A stretch of DNA of 64,000 bases, from NCBI GenBank assembly GCA_903772945.1, contig CAICTM010000099.1, positions 1-64,000 of the forward strand, written 5' to 3'. Position numbers and translations under genes: made by a program. The notes beneath the pieces are model-generated. The model was not told where the DNA came from and searched no databases. It saw nothing but the letters and a program-made list of their open reading frames with translations. Shown one piece after another: positions 11,694 to 22,003 of the stretch (positions are counted from its first letter, which is position 1; the number at the start of each line of letters is the position of its first letter). The DNA comes from Seminavis robusta (Eukaryota; Bacillariophyta; Bacillariophyceae; Naviculales; Naviculaceae).

Positions 11694-12749
11694 TTGACGA
11701 TAGATACGACTTCGATGATGAAGATGAACGCAACAGCAAGAACCTTTCTCCTCTTTGCACTCTGCCTTGTGGCATCAGACGCCTTTCAACCTCAGCAGAT
11801 GAGCAGAGGAAGACAATCCTGTTCAAGGCTGTTTTCTGCCAATCAAGAGGATCCCAGCGACAGTGACAGTGACAGCGACAGTCGGCGCTCGTTTCTTTCC
11901 ACATTGGCAATCGGAATGTTAACTGTCTCTCCCTCTGCTGCGAATGCGGGAATTGACGTCTCAGGACTTCGGACAGATGGCGGTGGCAGCAACCCCATTC
12001 TCAAGGAACAACTCAAAGCTTACGATGGCTCCGCGGCAGCCAGAGTCAACCAAATCAAGGAAATTGCACCAGTGTCAAGACCCACCGCAAGCCCCGTCGC
12101 AACAGCAAGTGTCGTAGAGGATGCGGTAGGACCGGCGGCGACTTGGCTCTACAGGGCAGCGCCAGGATTCAATCCTCGCCTCTCCAGGGCAGGTCCATTG
12201 GGGAACCTCTATCGATACAGCGACGAAGTAGTGGCGCCATCCGCCATCAAAGCAAGGACTGTGGGTGTCAGTTTTGAATTCCCTGCCGATTGGCTACAAT
12301 TGGACAAATTTCTGGGAGGAATTTCCTATGTGGATCAACGCAATGGAGATAAACTCTATGTCCTACGCACCAAACTGCCGGAAGGAGAAAAGCTAGCAAC
12401 AATCCCCAAAGCATTCTTAGGAACATCTGTCTTTGATCCCAAAGGTGTCATTGTCAAGAGTCAGGGAGTGGAAATTGATGAATACAAAGTGGCCTCAGCT
12501 ACGTTGCTGGCCAACGAGGAGGATTGCAAGTGTGCCACCCACCGAAGATTCAAGCTCAAGTTTGCTACCGTAACGGGAAATGGTCTGCGAGTGGAACGAA
12601 GAGGGTTGCTAGATGCTTATGAGGTTTCCCCAGAAGGAGACGTATACATGCTCATGACATCATCCAATGCTGTCAAGTTTGAAAAACCCGACAGTCTGGA
12701 ACGACAAACTGTAGAAGATATCGTCAACTCCTTTCGGGTAGATATCTAA
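11694..12749 (+). CDS. Plastid-targeted PsbP-like thylakoid lumen protein
   Basis: A single-exon frame of 351 residues. The N-terminus is a signal peptide (ARTFLLFALCLVASDAF) ending in the diatom ASAFAP-type cleavage motif with Phe after Ala, then a transit-peptide-like basic Ser/Arg stretch. A second hydrophobic signal starts with twin arginine (RRSFLSTLAIGML) and ends in an A-N-A-G cleavage site, as expected for Tat import into the thylakoid lumen. The mature part contains a PsbP-type core: VSFEFPADWLQLD, then strands YVDQRNGDKLYVLRTK, and a final DIVNSFRVDI helix. PsbP-like proteins are peripheral photosystem II or photosystem assembly factors; which subgroup this belongs to is unclear. 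A short Ser-Asp repeat (SDSDSDSDS) lies between the two targeting signals. The start could also be the MMKMN at 11715. Confidence 0.85.
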   Translation: MTIDTTSMMKMNATARTFLLFALCLVASDAFQPQQMSRGRQSCSRLFSANQEDPSDSDSDSDSRRSFLSTLAIGMLTVSPSAANAGIDVSGLRTDGGGSNPILKEQLKAYDGSAAARVNQIKEIAPVSRPTASPVATASVVEDAVGPAATWLYRAAPGFNPRLSRAGPLGNLYRYSDEVVAPSAIKARTVGVSFEFPADWLQLDKFLGGISYVDQRNGDKLYVLRTKLPEGEKLATIPKAFLGTSVFDPKGVIVKSQGVEIDEYKVASATLLANEEDCKCATHRRFKLKFATVTGNGLRVERRGLLDAYEVSPEGDVYMLMTSSNAVKFEKPDSLERQTVEDIVNSFRVDI

Positions 12750-12895
12750 CTAATCTAAAACGGTTCGGTTTTAGCAGCATGGCAAACAAAACACTTTTGA
12801 ATGAATATACTGTTAGGATCTTGAACCCTGGCTAGTAGCTACCTGGTAGGTAGTGATTGTGTGGCTGCGTGGGGCTCATTCAACATCAATGCACT

Positions 12896-13008
12896 TCTCT
12901 TGTTTGCTGCGGAATAGCACCTTTCATGATCAGGGAATGCGTCTAAGGCTGCTCTCTTGTTTGCTGCGGAATAGCACCTTTCATGATCAGGGAATGCGTC
13001 TAAGGCTG
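12896..13008. repeat. 57-bp tandem duplication
   Basis: A 57-bp unit (from TCTCTTGTTTGCTGCGG to AAGGCTGC) occurs twice head to tail, the copies nearly identical. It lies in the 3' flank shared by the convergent PsbP-like and DUF6824 genes. It is non-coding and, from its identity, recent. Confidence 0.9.
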
Positions 13009-13135
13009 CGTTTGGCATTACTATCACCCTCTCAATCCAAGAACGGAGGCATCAGACCATGTTATGCGTAAACTTGCTTAGTTCAGTTTATATGTACAGT
13101 ACTGTTACGATGTTCGCCATGGCTTTCTGGTCGGT

Positions 13136-13918
13136 TCAAATGGTGCAGAGGCTGCAGGAGTCAATGTCATAGAAGGAGCCACAGTTGGAACCCAGGCTTT
13201 CACCCAGGCTATCCTCGTCATCAAACATGATGGGCTCGAAGATATCTGCAGGAGGCGGAAGGTGGTCGACAGCGGGTTCTTCTCGAGATGCGGAAATGCT
13301 GGTCAAAGGCTTTTTGAGGTTTTCTGAAACCACCGGTTGTGGTTCAGGGAAGCTGACCTGGACGGATGGACTCGCTGTCATTTTGTGAGGAGATGAGGAA
13401 GTCGATCGGAGTGATGAACGAAGCGAAGAAGAGGAAGACCTCCTGGCTTGCGAGTTTTGACAGTCCCTGAACATTGTGAAGATCTTCTCTCGTGCAATCT
13501 TCTCGTCAACCGAATACCAGGATCCGTTTTCGTTCTTGACAAATGCTCCGATGGGGCATGCTTCTCGGATGATTTCAAGGACTTTTGTAACCTGGACAGA
13601 CCGTTCCTGTCTGGTGTTGCATTTGTTGTATTCACCAAGGAAGCTCTTGACGATTACTCGGCATCGCTTGTTGCCTACGTAGTTGTATGCGCCCTTGCCT
13701 CGTCCCAAGATAACAGAGTAGTTAGTTGGGACAAAGTTGGGGGACAACTGAGTTAGCCCCTTCTTTGGTTTGGTAGCGGAAGCTGCGGTTGCAGCAGCAC
13801 TAATTGTTGCCACTTCCGGGGTGGCTTCTTGTGTCTTGACTTCTGCCATCTGCTCTTCCATGGTTGGTTCGTATCCCAATCCCGAAAGGAGGTTGAATTC
13901 GTCTTGTGGAAAGTTCAT
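13136..13918 (-). CDS. DUF6824 domain protein 1
   Basis: The CDS is 260 residues starting at MNFPQDEFN; upstream in-frame codons up to 14092 are probably untranslated (Thr/Gln/Lys-rich low complexity). Domain at about residues 62-160: NYSVILGRGKGAYNYVGNKR, the hydrophobic helix RVIVKSFLGEYN, a basic/polar helix ending EIIREACPIGAFVK, then GSWYSVDEKIAREKIFTMFRDC. This is the diatom-expanded DUF6824 family, usually called nuclear or DNA-binding-like, but its function is not established. The C-terminal third is Ser-rich and disordered and ends with an acidic GSFYDID motif shared with the gene at 17397-18221. No intron is needed. It is one of five such genes in this window. Confidence 0.8.
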   Translation of the reverse strand: MNFPQDEFNLLSGLGYEPTMEEQMAEVKTQEATPEVATISAAATAASATKPKKGLTQLSPNFVPTNYSVILGRGKGAYNYVGNKRCRVIVKSFLGEYNKCNTRQERSVQVTKVLEIIREACPIGAFVKNENGSWYSVDEKIAREKIFTMFRDCQNSQARRSSSSSLRSSLRSTSSSPHKMTASPSVQVSFPEPQPVVSENLKKPLTSISASREEPAVDHLPPPADIFEPIMFDDEDSLGESLGSNCGSFYDIDSCSLCTI

Positions 13919-16900
13919 ATTTGTTGTGGTTGTTGTTTGTGTTTGTGAGCTGTTGTGGTTTACAGTATGTTTGTTGGGTTTATGTTTTTGTTTGTACCGC
14001 TTCGTTTTTGGTGGTTTTCTAAATTGTGAGCGGATCAGATGATCAGATCTTCGGGCGGATTTCCGACTCAGTCGGACACAAGGTGGTACCAAAGATGAGC
14101 CCGGGATCTTCTAGCTAGCTATAATAGTACTACTAGTAGCTACTGATGAGTACGAGTAGCTAGTACTGCTGGTATCATACAGGTCTGTAGACGTCGTGCT
14201 CAAAAGGTATGCAGTTTTCACTGTGTTTCAAAGTGTATCCTGCCATTTCAGAGGAGCCTTGTCGCATGCAACATCGTCTCACTGTTGTCTGTTCGGCCCA
14301 ATTCGTGGAAAGGTGTGATGCCCGTCTGGGCCACGAAGAGGCAAAGAGCCCAAGCAGCGGGTGGAAAGTGCATTCTTTAACACGGGCACAATTCTGTAAA
14401 CTGGTTTGTCAACAGAACGTGTACTTCTAATGAGACTTAAATGATGAAACTGAAGCCGAGTGATGGACAGACAGATGGTGACGAGTTATTTATACTCGAT
14501 GATTTAAATAGATTTCAGTGGCCACCAGGACATGTCCATGTGCAGGATCCCAAATCAACTATTAATAACTTACTTGAACTATTTCGCGCATCGCTTTCGT
14601 TAGCCTTCTGCTACATGACATTGTAGCAGCATGGTTCACCATCTATCTTCAAACCAATCGATCGAGTTCTGCCAACTTCAACTGAATGATTTACCAACTG
14701 GTTTACCACCTTTTACACCCTTTTTTGACTCTTCCCGTAAATACCCCCCGCAGTCCACCAGCTGCAGGGCCTCTCACCTCTCAGCAACCTTTTCTCTCGG
14801 CATCATACTAGTATGCATAGCTCTAGTAGGAGTAGTAGCTAGTAGGCGCTAATGGCCGAAAACTCCAGTTGGTGTACAGTACTTATTAAAGACATACCAC
14901 CCCGAACCCCTTCCCCGGTTTGCAGTTTCTTTATCAATAGTTCTAAAAATTTAATTGTCGGGGCTTAACAAGTCCTAACTGGGACTGCATTCACAGGAGT
15001 CTTGATCTTATGTTGAACGATGTCACCCCAAGCTCAATCTCACTTTTGTGGTCGATTTACTAGTACTAAATAAGTGGCTACCCACCTGGTTCACATTTTA
15101 GTTACAAGGTAGGAGTAAGAAAGAAGAAAGAAGCCAAGAGGCATCGCACCACGGTGGTACTACTATCAATTAATTAACTTAGCTATCGTATTTTTAGTAG
15201 CGGCTATCATAGTGGCTATCGGTATCATACGGGCCACGCACGGTCGTACAATCAATTTACTTATCATAATATTTTCCAGTAAGCCTCCTGTCTTGGCTGT
15301 CGATACTGGAGTACTCTTTTTAAGTACGGTCTTTGAATATCTTATTACGATGGTACTACTGAGAGAGCAGATGATAGAATCTGATGTCAAAGATACGCCG
15401 CTCTACGGTTTTGTTTTGAGCTTGTATTTTCAATGAAATAGTACATGATCAACATCAAAACTAAGCGCAAATTAGGGCTTAAGTGGAGCCAACACACCGT
15501 GAAGATCCTGAAAAGGAGGGCGTCCTTGAAAATTGGCTATGCTTGCTCGCAATTTTCGTAATTTTCTCCTCACTTTATTGAAATTCAATACCGGGTGCAC
15601 ACCCCATAAATAACGTCACTACAAAATCTGAATTTGATACTAAGTGAGGTACTGTATCAATTTTTACTTGAATCATCAAATTCGTTGAATTTGGTGTTGG
15701 CAGCAAACAGAGGTGCGCAGCACTCAAATTTAGAAACCTGTTGTGCATGTATCAAAGCATTAATGGATGTTCACCCTGTGCAAGAAGCCACTAATTTGCG
15801 CTTATATTTGATGCCACCGTTGATCATGCTCTAAGGATTCTCCATTCTCTTTTACGGAAAGTACTAGCTAGCCAGCCCTACTTCGAAGTCAAAGAGACGC
15901 CGCTTTACGACTTCTGGCGTTTAGAACAGCCATCATCACCTATCACCTGCACATCTTGGGGCTTGATTGTACTGATGGGACCAATAGTAAATTCCAACTT
16001 CGCTGGGACATGGCAGCAGCAACGGCAGGGTTCGCAAAACCAATGAGCTGACGCACCAGTACATGTATGCGAATACTATAAGAATCTGATGATAAGATAG
16101 ATCCAGCATTGTGAAGACGTGCAGATGAGATGGAAGGATTGAGACGAAGAAAGACAGGCGGATCTCGTTTGCGCAGTCGTCTGCTGCATAAACAGGCGAA
16201 ATCTAAGCATGACGCCCTGCCATACACTCAAAAGTTGACCCTGAACATACCCTGAACATAACTACTAGTCTAGTAGGGAAGCTTTGCTTGCATAGCATCC
16301 CTGCAGCAAGCCTCGATTGTCTGTCGCCGTGATGCTTCCAGCCCCTCGCCCCTCGTACGACAATGTCATGTAGACTGGTACAGCGTGCCCTCGCACGGTA
16401 CAGTTCGAGGAAAGTTGTTACAATGGCCCTACCGTACCGGTACTACCGGTAGCTACCGGTAGCTAGCACACACCAAAATACTGTCCAAATGTGACTGCAC
16501 TCGACGCAAGCAATTCCAAAAAAGATCGCGGGAGTGGCGCACGTTTCGACCAACTCCCACATGCCTCCCAGGATTCGACTTGACTGAGTGACTGAAGCTC
16601 AGTCATAGACGCGAATTGGAACGTACCGGTATCAAGTTGCCTTGTGGGAAGTGGGATGTGATTCGATTCAAATATTAACCTCGGAAGGAGTCCTTCATTG
16701 ACATGATTGCAGCAGGATCAAGACCTCCCGAGTGAGGAGTGGGAAATGTTGAAGAAACTGCGGCTCAATCGGGTTTCAGGTTTGGTGGCAACGATATAAC
16801 GGGGTGAATCTGCGAAGAAGCAACTGTGCGAGGTTTGGGAAGCAACAGGTGCCAACAAGGGAATAGGCAGATGATGGAATGGCGATTTATTTAATAAGGA

Positions 16901-17396
16901 TTCTAGTGGTGTTGATACCGACCAAGAGATAGCCAGAGGAGATGCAGGTACCGACTAGGCTGACGCCGAGACTGGAAGGCCCAGACTGTGTAAGTGGTCA
17001 AGAGAGTGGGATTCAACGTAGACGCAGCTCGGTTCAAAGCAAATATGTATAACAACTATTGAATCAGAGGTATTTCAGAAGCAGTAGAAAATTCAACCTA
17101 AAAAACGAGCTGAACGTCGTCGTAGAGGCTTGCTGCTGCCTGGGATTGCTCTTGTCGACGAATCCTCTCTGGATCGTCCAACTGGGGGTCCCTTGGGCTT
17201 TCGCTCGTTGTACGTACTCTTTGTTTGGAGAGTCGATGTGATCTACCCAGTATGGCGCAACATTAATGCGCGGCGCAATGACATCGAGTGAAAAGAGTGA
17301 AAGGTATGGAGATATTAAAGAAAGATATTATAGCATATTAGTTTAGGAATGGTTTCTAAAGGAAGCAGGAAGCAGAGTTTATGGCAGTAGAAGTCT
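13919..17396. other. Long non-coding stretch with short palindromic words
   Basis: Over 3 kb with no convincing gene on either strand. It holds a MITE at 15438-15833 (listed separately), many CTAGCTAG and ACTAGTAC words, and a TACCGGTA cluster at about 16430-16460. Small open frames (14209-14430, 14441-14626, 14631-14852, 17059-17241) show no domain, repeat or codon pattern that supports coding. Confidence 0.6.
15438..15833. mobile_element. MITE with about 65-bp terminal inverted repeats
   Basis: The left arm (ACATGATCAACATC... then AAGCGCAAATTAG) is matched by the reverse complement of the right arm (GCATGATCAACGGTGGC... then AAGCGCAAATTAG). Similarity continues inward to a GTGAAGATCC / GTGAACATCC pair. 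The interior is AT-rich and non-coding, so this is a non-autonomous DNA element of about 396 bp. A clear target-site duplication was not seen. Confidence 0.7.
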
Positions 17397-18221
17397 CTAT
17401 GACGATGGCGATTGCTTCAGGAACTCGTCTAGACCATTCAAGGATAGTGGCATCTGAACGTCTTCGATTGATACTGCTTGTTCAGTATCAACGTCGTAAA
17501 AGGACCCCATGCTCGCACTGGATACAGAGTCTGTGTCCAGTGATGGGCGGCGGATGGCTGCCACCTTCGTGTCCTGGGGTCCTTCTGTTTCCCCTGCAAT
17601 GGACTTAGTGCTTCCCCTCTTTTGATTCTTTGCCTTTTTGGAGTGCTTTCCCTTGGTCTGGGCTTGTACGCAATCCCTGAAGAGTGCCGAGCATTTTTCT
17701 CTGGCTGCTTTGTCGGAGAGCTCGTAGTATCGCCCATCTTCAAACTTGATGAAGGCTCCAACTGGGCAGCATTGCTTGTGGATGTCCTTGACTCGGCTGA
17801 TAATTCTCGATCTTTCAGTCGGAATTCCCTCGGCTTCCAGGTACTCTTTCATGAAAGACATGACCGTAACTCGTAGTCTGCGATTACCGACCGCGTTGTA
17901 GAATCCCTTTCCTCGTCCACAGTAAACACTGTAAGGTGAGGGTCTGAAGTCAGACGGCAGGAGTATCATTTCCTTTTTACTGCTGCTTTTACTGCCGCGT
18001 CGTGCTACTGGAGGACTGTGGGAAGGTTGTTGTGAAGTACCACTGGAAGGAGACGCCCTGTGGGTGCTCATTGATTGCTGATCGGCCATGCTATCTGCGA
18101 TTTCAAAGAAGTTGAAAGACGTGAGGTTCATGCTTGCCAGCCAGTTGCTGAAGTTGTTGATCGCTGCTCTTTGCCTTTTGCGTTTGAAGGTTTCAATTTG
18201 TGAGGAGCCGGGTTTCTGCAA
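17397..18221 (-). CDS. DUF6824 domain protein 2
   Basis: A single-exon frame of 274 residues. A Ser-rich N-terminus precedes the domain (about residues 95-190): PYSVYCGRGKGFYNAVGNRR, LRVTVMSFMKEYLE, KDIHKQCCPVGAFIKFEDGRYYELSDKAAREKCSALFRDC. A Lys-rich segment (GKHSKKAKNQKRG) after it could be a nuclear signal. The tail carries an acidic GSFYDVDTE motif like that of the gene at 13136-13918, so the two are probable local paralogs in the same orientation, 3.5 kb apart. The start is uncertain: the first ATG gives a basic N-terminus, while MADQQSM, 44 residues in, is the more family-like start. Function unknown. Confidence 0.8.
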   Translation of the reverse strand: MQKPGSSQIETFKRKRQRAAINNFSNWLASMNLTSFNFFEIADSMADQQSMSTHRASPSSGTSQQPSHSPPVARRGSKSSSKKEMILLPSDFRPSPYSVYCGRGKGFYNAVGNRRLRVTVMSFMKEYLEAEGIPTERSRIISRVKDIHKQCCPVGAFIKFEDGRYYELSDKAAREKCSALFRDCVQAQTKGKHSKKAKNQKRGSTKSIAGETEGPQDTKVAAIRRPSLDTDSVSSASMGSFYDVDTEQAVSIEDVQMPLSLNGLDEFLKQSPSS

Positions 18222-18824
18222 GATTTGCCAGTCGGTTTACTCAACCTGCTACGAACAACGAACAACCAAGAGCTTGTGGGGGGATGACCTGGCTCAGGCA
18301 AAGAGGGACATGACCAAAGGGGATATTTTCTCGGCTTGAAGTTGGGACTCGAATCAAGATCCTGGCTTGGTCCCTCTATACTAAAACAGTACTGTACCGT
18401 AGCTTCGGGGAAGTGTGAGTGACTACTGTAAATTTTAGAGTTAACAGAACGGCGTCTGAATCAGCTCTTGAACCCGAGTCGCAAGGAGCAAGGACCAGCT
18501 CGCACCTTGCTTAAAAATTTAATTGCAAAACAAGAACAAGCAGCCGGAGGGCCTCCGGTGACGTAGGCTTTTGGCGATCCGAACCCTAATAACACGACTG
18601 AGCTACTTCCACGTGGCAGTCGCGTGCAGTCGCGCGACTGCTCAGTCGCGTGCAGTCGCGCACAGTCGTGCTCACAGTCGCGTGGAGTCGCGTGGAGTCG
18701 CGTGGAGTCGCGACGCATCAATCCAGTCAACTACTAGTAACGATACCACTACTCTACTATCGCATTGTTTCGACAATGAAGACGCTGCCGTCATTTTGAG
18801 CTACTACGATGCTATTAACTACTG

Positions 18825-19448
18825 TCAACCACTGTTGTTGTAGGCCGCAGTGGCCCCCTTGCGGCTAATGTCTGGGCGGTTCTTGAGTTTGGTTTGCTCT
18901 TTCTTCTCTTTTTTGGCTGCTGCTTGAGCCGGGTTTTTCCCGTACGGTTTGCTTGCTTCGGTCAATTGATCAATCCGTTTTGTAAACCTACGCTTTCCAA
19001 ATGGTTTGTATTCCGGCCTTGTTTCGAAGAGCTCTCCAGGTGTCATCTCTTCGTGCAGTCCATCAACCATGTCCTGTTGCAAAAGTCTATCGGCGTCCGA
19101 CCGATACCACAAAGGCTTGCCGGTTGGATCATGAGTTGGGAAAGGGATTTTGGCTCGAAACTCTTCCAAGCACTCCTTGTCATACTGAGAAGACCAAAGG
19201 AGCCTCTTCACCCCCTTTTGAATGCGTTGAATGCGAGTTCGGTAGCGCTCCAAATCCCAAGGAAAGTCGGCAAACTCTGGTTGGTGTGCATACATTGTGT
19301 CGAAAAGGTGCTCCATATCGTTGATTCTAGTCAATGGGACAAGTCCGTCAATCATGTCTTGAGCTATAAGCTTTTTGGCATCGCTTTTCCCCCATTCCGC
19401 CCCATTGAGAGTGGCAGGGGGCCTCGGGGGCCTCGGGGTTGGAGCCAT
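18825..19448 (-). CDS. Transposon ORF: two-repeat Myb/SANT-like DNA-binding candidate
   Basis: The product is 207 residues with two related helical modules. The first reads WGKSDAKKLIAQDMIDGL ... QPEFADF ... RYRTRIQRIQ; the second WYRSDADRLLQQDMVDGL ... RPEYKPFGKRRFTKRIDQL. The shared W-x(2)-SDA-(K/D)-x-L(I/L)-x-QDM-(I/V)-DGL motif points to an internal duplication. The acid-rich helix plus a basic terminal helix recalls the Myb/SANT-like proteins that accompany Harbinger transposases and help them bind DNA and enter the nucleus. That role is an inference from position and pattern. The C-terminus is Lys-rich. It is transcribed outward toward the left terminus. Confidence 0.6.
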   Translation of the reverse strand: MAPTPRPPRPPATLNGAEWGKSDAKKLIAQDMIDGLVPLTRINDMEHLFDTMYAHQPEFADFPWDLERYRTRIQRIQKGVKRLLWSSQYDKECLEEFRAKIPFPTHDPTGKPLWYRSDADRLLQQDMVDGLHEEMTPGELFETRPEYKPFGKRRFTKRIDQLTEASKPYGKNPAQAAAKKEKKEQTKLKNRPDISRKGATAAYNNSG

Positions 19449-19749
19449 TGGTTCTGGCTGTCAAATGAAATGAGCAAACTGAACAACAATCAACCTGTGA
19501 CGTGGGTGCAATGCTGGCGGTGGATGGTTGTTGATGGGCGGCTGTTGATAGATGTTGATGGCTGTTGCTTGATGATCACGAGTTGCTATCTATATCTTTT
19601 CTACTTGGCTGTTGATGTTTCCACGGGTGAGATAATAACAAACGAGATTGGCTGGCTCTGATTTTCATGCAAATGTAACCGAATCTGCCGCGTCTTCATT
19701 TGAATTTGATTCAATTTCGGCGCACTTTTCTTCTCAGCATCATCTCATA

Positions 19750-19905
19750 ATGCCTACAACTCGATCTCTTCGAGAAGAATCTACACAGCTTGACATTGAC
19801 GACGACGAGTTTGGAGAACTGACTGAGGATCCTTACCTATTTTCAACTTCGTGTTTGGTAAGTCAACATCATCCTCTGTTCGGTCACGATGGTCTGCTCC
19901 GATGA
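19750..19905 (+). CDS. Small ORF upstream of the transposon 420-aa protein
   Basis: A 51-residue acidic frame from MPTTRSLREES, with a good GT donor at 19858. It might be a first exon of the next protein, but no acceptor joins it in frame to the ORF at 19889, so it may instead be an upstream ORF or leader peptide. Weak. Confidence 0.25.
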   Translation: MPTTRSLREESTQLDIDDDEFGELTEDPYLFSTSCLVSQHHPLFGHDGLLR

Positions 19906-21151
19906 ATGTGGATATGATTGTGATGCAGATCTTCCCAAGAAGGGGCTTCTGGCACACACCAAACTATTCCTCTTTGACCATGTCGAAACAGCTGGAGGAC
20001 CGCAGTGCTCAAACAAGAAGACTCTTTGGTTGTACTATCTGTGTGCCGATCACCCTGAAGAGCTTGGTTGTGAAGACTCGATCAAACGAAAAAGAGTTGG
20101 GTTTCTAATGGATCGATGGAAGCGAGCCAAGAATTGGATGGAGATTCGATCGAGCATGAAAGCACTAGCCGAAGAAAGAGCAGATCCTTACTCTGATGAA
20201 GACCTCTTGAGTACCAACACTGAACCTTATCTTACCTCTGCTTCTTCTTCCTCCCTCTTTGCTTGGCAGCCAATCGAGGACGAGGAGCTTCCATCTCCAC
20301 CAAAGAAGCCAAAGTCAAAAAAGTCGAAGACCAAAGCAGCAAAGAAGAGCCCTGTGCCGTCTACTCCTGTCAAGAAACCAATCAAGACATCTACTCCTGT
20401 CAAACCAATCAAGCCGCTGTCCAGCCTTGCTTCTCCGCCTTCGCTGAAGAAGCAAACAACAACAAACAACAACAAAATGGCAGCCAACCTCGGAAGTCCC
20501 TTGCGTCTCTTGCGTGCTAATAATCAGGCACAGACGGATCCTCAGGTAGAGAATTACAATGCCGATTTCAACAACGAAGATCAGCACGGAGACTTTCTTG
20601 TCCAGCTTTGCACGGATGAGGTTGTTGCCGGTGGCAAGAAACATGCTAGCTGTGTTGTTATTGCCCGCCCTGCAACCCATCCTGATGACCTTCGTCTTTT
20701 GAAAGCCACCGTTGAAGGCAACACAGTGACGATTGAAGGCCCCAGCCACAGCAAACCCTTTGTCGAGCACTCTAAAAAGTGGTTGGACACTCTGAAGAAG
20801 AGCAAAACTACATTCGAAGCCCAGAAGTTGTTGCCTACACTTCAGTCAATGGTAACAAAATTGAAGAGATCTCGTCGCAAGAAAACAACAATCATTAACT
20901 TTTCGGATCATGGCTTTGAGCTCTCGAATGAGTACTTTTCGCCTGGTGTGGCTCCTGGCAGTCTGAAGATGATTCCCATCCCCTTCACGTATGACATGAA
21001 GGTTGGAGAAAAGACTAGGACCGTCACCGAATTGTTTGTCATCTGGAGAGCTTACATTGTTGATTCTTTGGATGACATTGAGGGAGATGCTGCCACTGCC
21101 GATGATTACGAGATCATGTTGCAAATGATGAACGGTGCGGCCATCTCTTAA
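19889..21151 (+). CDS. Transposon ORF: 420-aa protein of unknown function
   Basis: Begins MVCSDECGYDCDADLPKKG with several Cys in the first 50 residues (CSDECGYDC, CSNKK, CADHPEELGC), which could bind a metal. A Lys/Ser/Pro-rich, probably disordered basic linker with two near-repeats of STPVK-KPIK follows (about residues 125-185). The C-terminal half is a folded-looking alpha/beta region with GDFLVQLCTDEVV, CVVIARPATHPDDL and TVTELFVIWRAYIVDSLDD. I do not recognise a family. Its place inside the terminal repeats and its head-to-tail position with the next ORF suggest it belongs to the element, either as an accessory transposition protein or as cargo. Confidence 0.6.
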   Translation: MVCSDECGYDCDADLPKKGLLAHTKLFLFDHVETAGGPQCSNKKTLWLYYLCADHPEELGCEDSIKRKRVGFLMDRWKRAKNWMEIRSSMKALAEERADPYSDEDLLSTNTEPYLTSASSSSLFAWQPIEDEELPSPPKKPKSKKSKTKAAKKSPVPSTPVKKPIKTSTPVKPIKPLSSLASPPSLKKQTTTNNNKMAANLGSPLRLLRANNQAQTDPQVENYNADFNNEDQHGDFLVQLCTDEVVAGGKKHASCVVIARPATHPDDLRLLKATVEGNTVTIEGPSHSKPFVEHSKKWLDTLKKSKTTFEAQKLLPTLQSMVTKLKRSRRKKTTIINFSDHGFELSNEYFSPGVAPGSLKMIPIPFTYDMKVGEKTRTVTELFVIWRAYIVDSLDDIEGDAATADDYEIMLQMMNGAAIS

Positions 21152-21258
21152 ACTGACGTTGCATTGTTTGATAATGATAACTAAACGATTCTGTTTGTCT
21201 TGATCTTGTTGTTCCTCCATTCTCCATCGTACTGTTAGATACACTAGATCTTACCGAC

Positions 21259-21906
21259 ATGGAAATAGACGGTGGAGGCACCAATGTGACTACTGCTGTT
21301 GGTGGTGGAGGCACCAATGTGACTACTCTCGGTGGTGGAGGCACCGATGTGACTCTTGGTGGTGGAGGCACCGATGTGACTCTTGGTGGAGGAGGCACCG
21401 ATGTGAATCTTGGTGGTGGAGGCACTGGTGGAGGTGGAGGTGTTGATGGCGGTGGTGCTGGCGGAGGCCTGTACAGTGGTGGTGTCGACAACGAAGACGA
21501 AGATGATAAGTTGCTTAACCGATTGCTTGCAGGAGGCGGGGGTGGACAAGAGGAAGAGGAAAAGACTGATCTCCTCTACTATGAGTCAAAAGAATATTAT
21601 GAGGTGCTGCAGGCACAAGCAGCAGCTCGTCAGAGAAAGGCAGAAGAAGTCCTCAATCAGTACTTTAAAGACTATCAAGCCCGAGGAGAGGATACGTCTT
21701 TCATTGAAGGGCACTTAAGAAACTTGGACAAGTATGCTCAGGAATATAGCCAGGAACTAGATGAACTCCTACGTGGTGAGGAGTCGATCAATATGGATGT
21801 GGACGGCAACAAGAAGAGAGCATTGGAGGATACAGATGCACGTGATGAAGTTGACACTGAAGAGCTTGATGATGCCGAAACAATGGAGCCAGCATCCAAG
21901 CGTTAA
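21259..21906 (+). CDS. Transposon ORF: glycine-repeat acidic protein
   Basis: 215 residues. The N-terminal ~70 residues are a tandem repeat of GGGGTDVTL-like units (six copies), followed by poly-Gly. The rest is an acidic helical region (KTDLLYYESKEYYEVLQAQ, then KAEEVLNQYFKDYQ) and a Glu/Asp-rich tail ending in EPASKR. It starts 107 bp after the 420-aa ORF, probably within the same transcription unit. No family is recognised. The Gly repeat is encoded by a 30-bp-scale DNA repeat and may vary in length between copies. Confidence 0.55.
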   Translation: MEIDGGGTNVTTAVGGGGTNVTTLGGGGTDVTLGGGGTDVTLGGGGTDVNLGGGGTGGGGGVDGGGAGGGLYSGGVDNEDEDDKLLNRLLAGGGGGQEEEEKTDLLYYESKEYYEVLQAQAAARQRKAEEVLNQYFKDYQARGEDTSFIEGHLRNLDKYAQEYSQELDELLRGEESINMDVDGNKKRALEDTDARDEVDTEELDDAETMEPASKR

Positions 21907-22003
21907 TCATGGCTGAGCACTGCAGCATCAAGCAAGCAACTCGATCCAATTATAGTAACAAAAGTAAGCAAACCTATGGACTAGTCATTTTATTATCCTA
22001 TTG

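Noticed and set aside
18571-18730. Short coding frames with repeated Ser/Arg/Val at the left transposon end
   Set aside because: Produced by the GTCGCG subterminal array in several frames at once.
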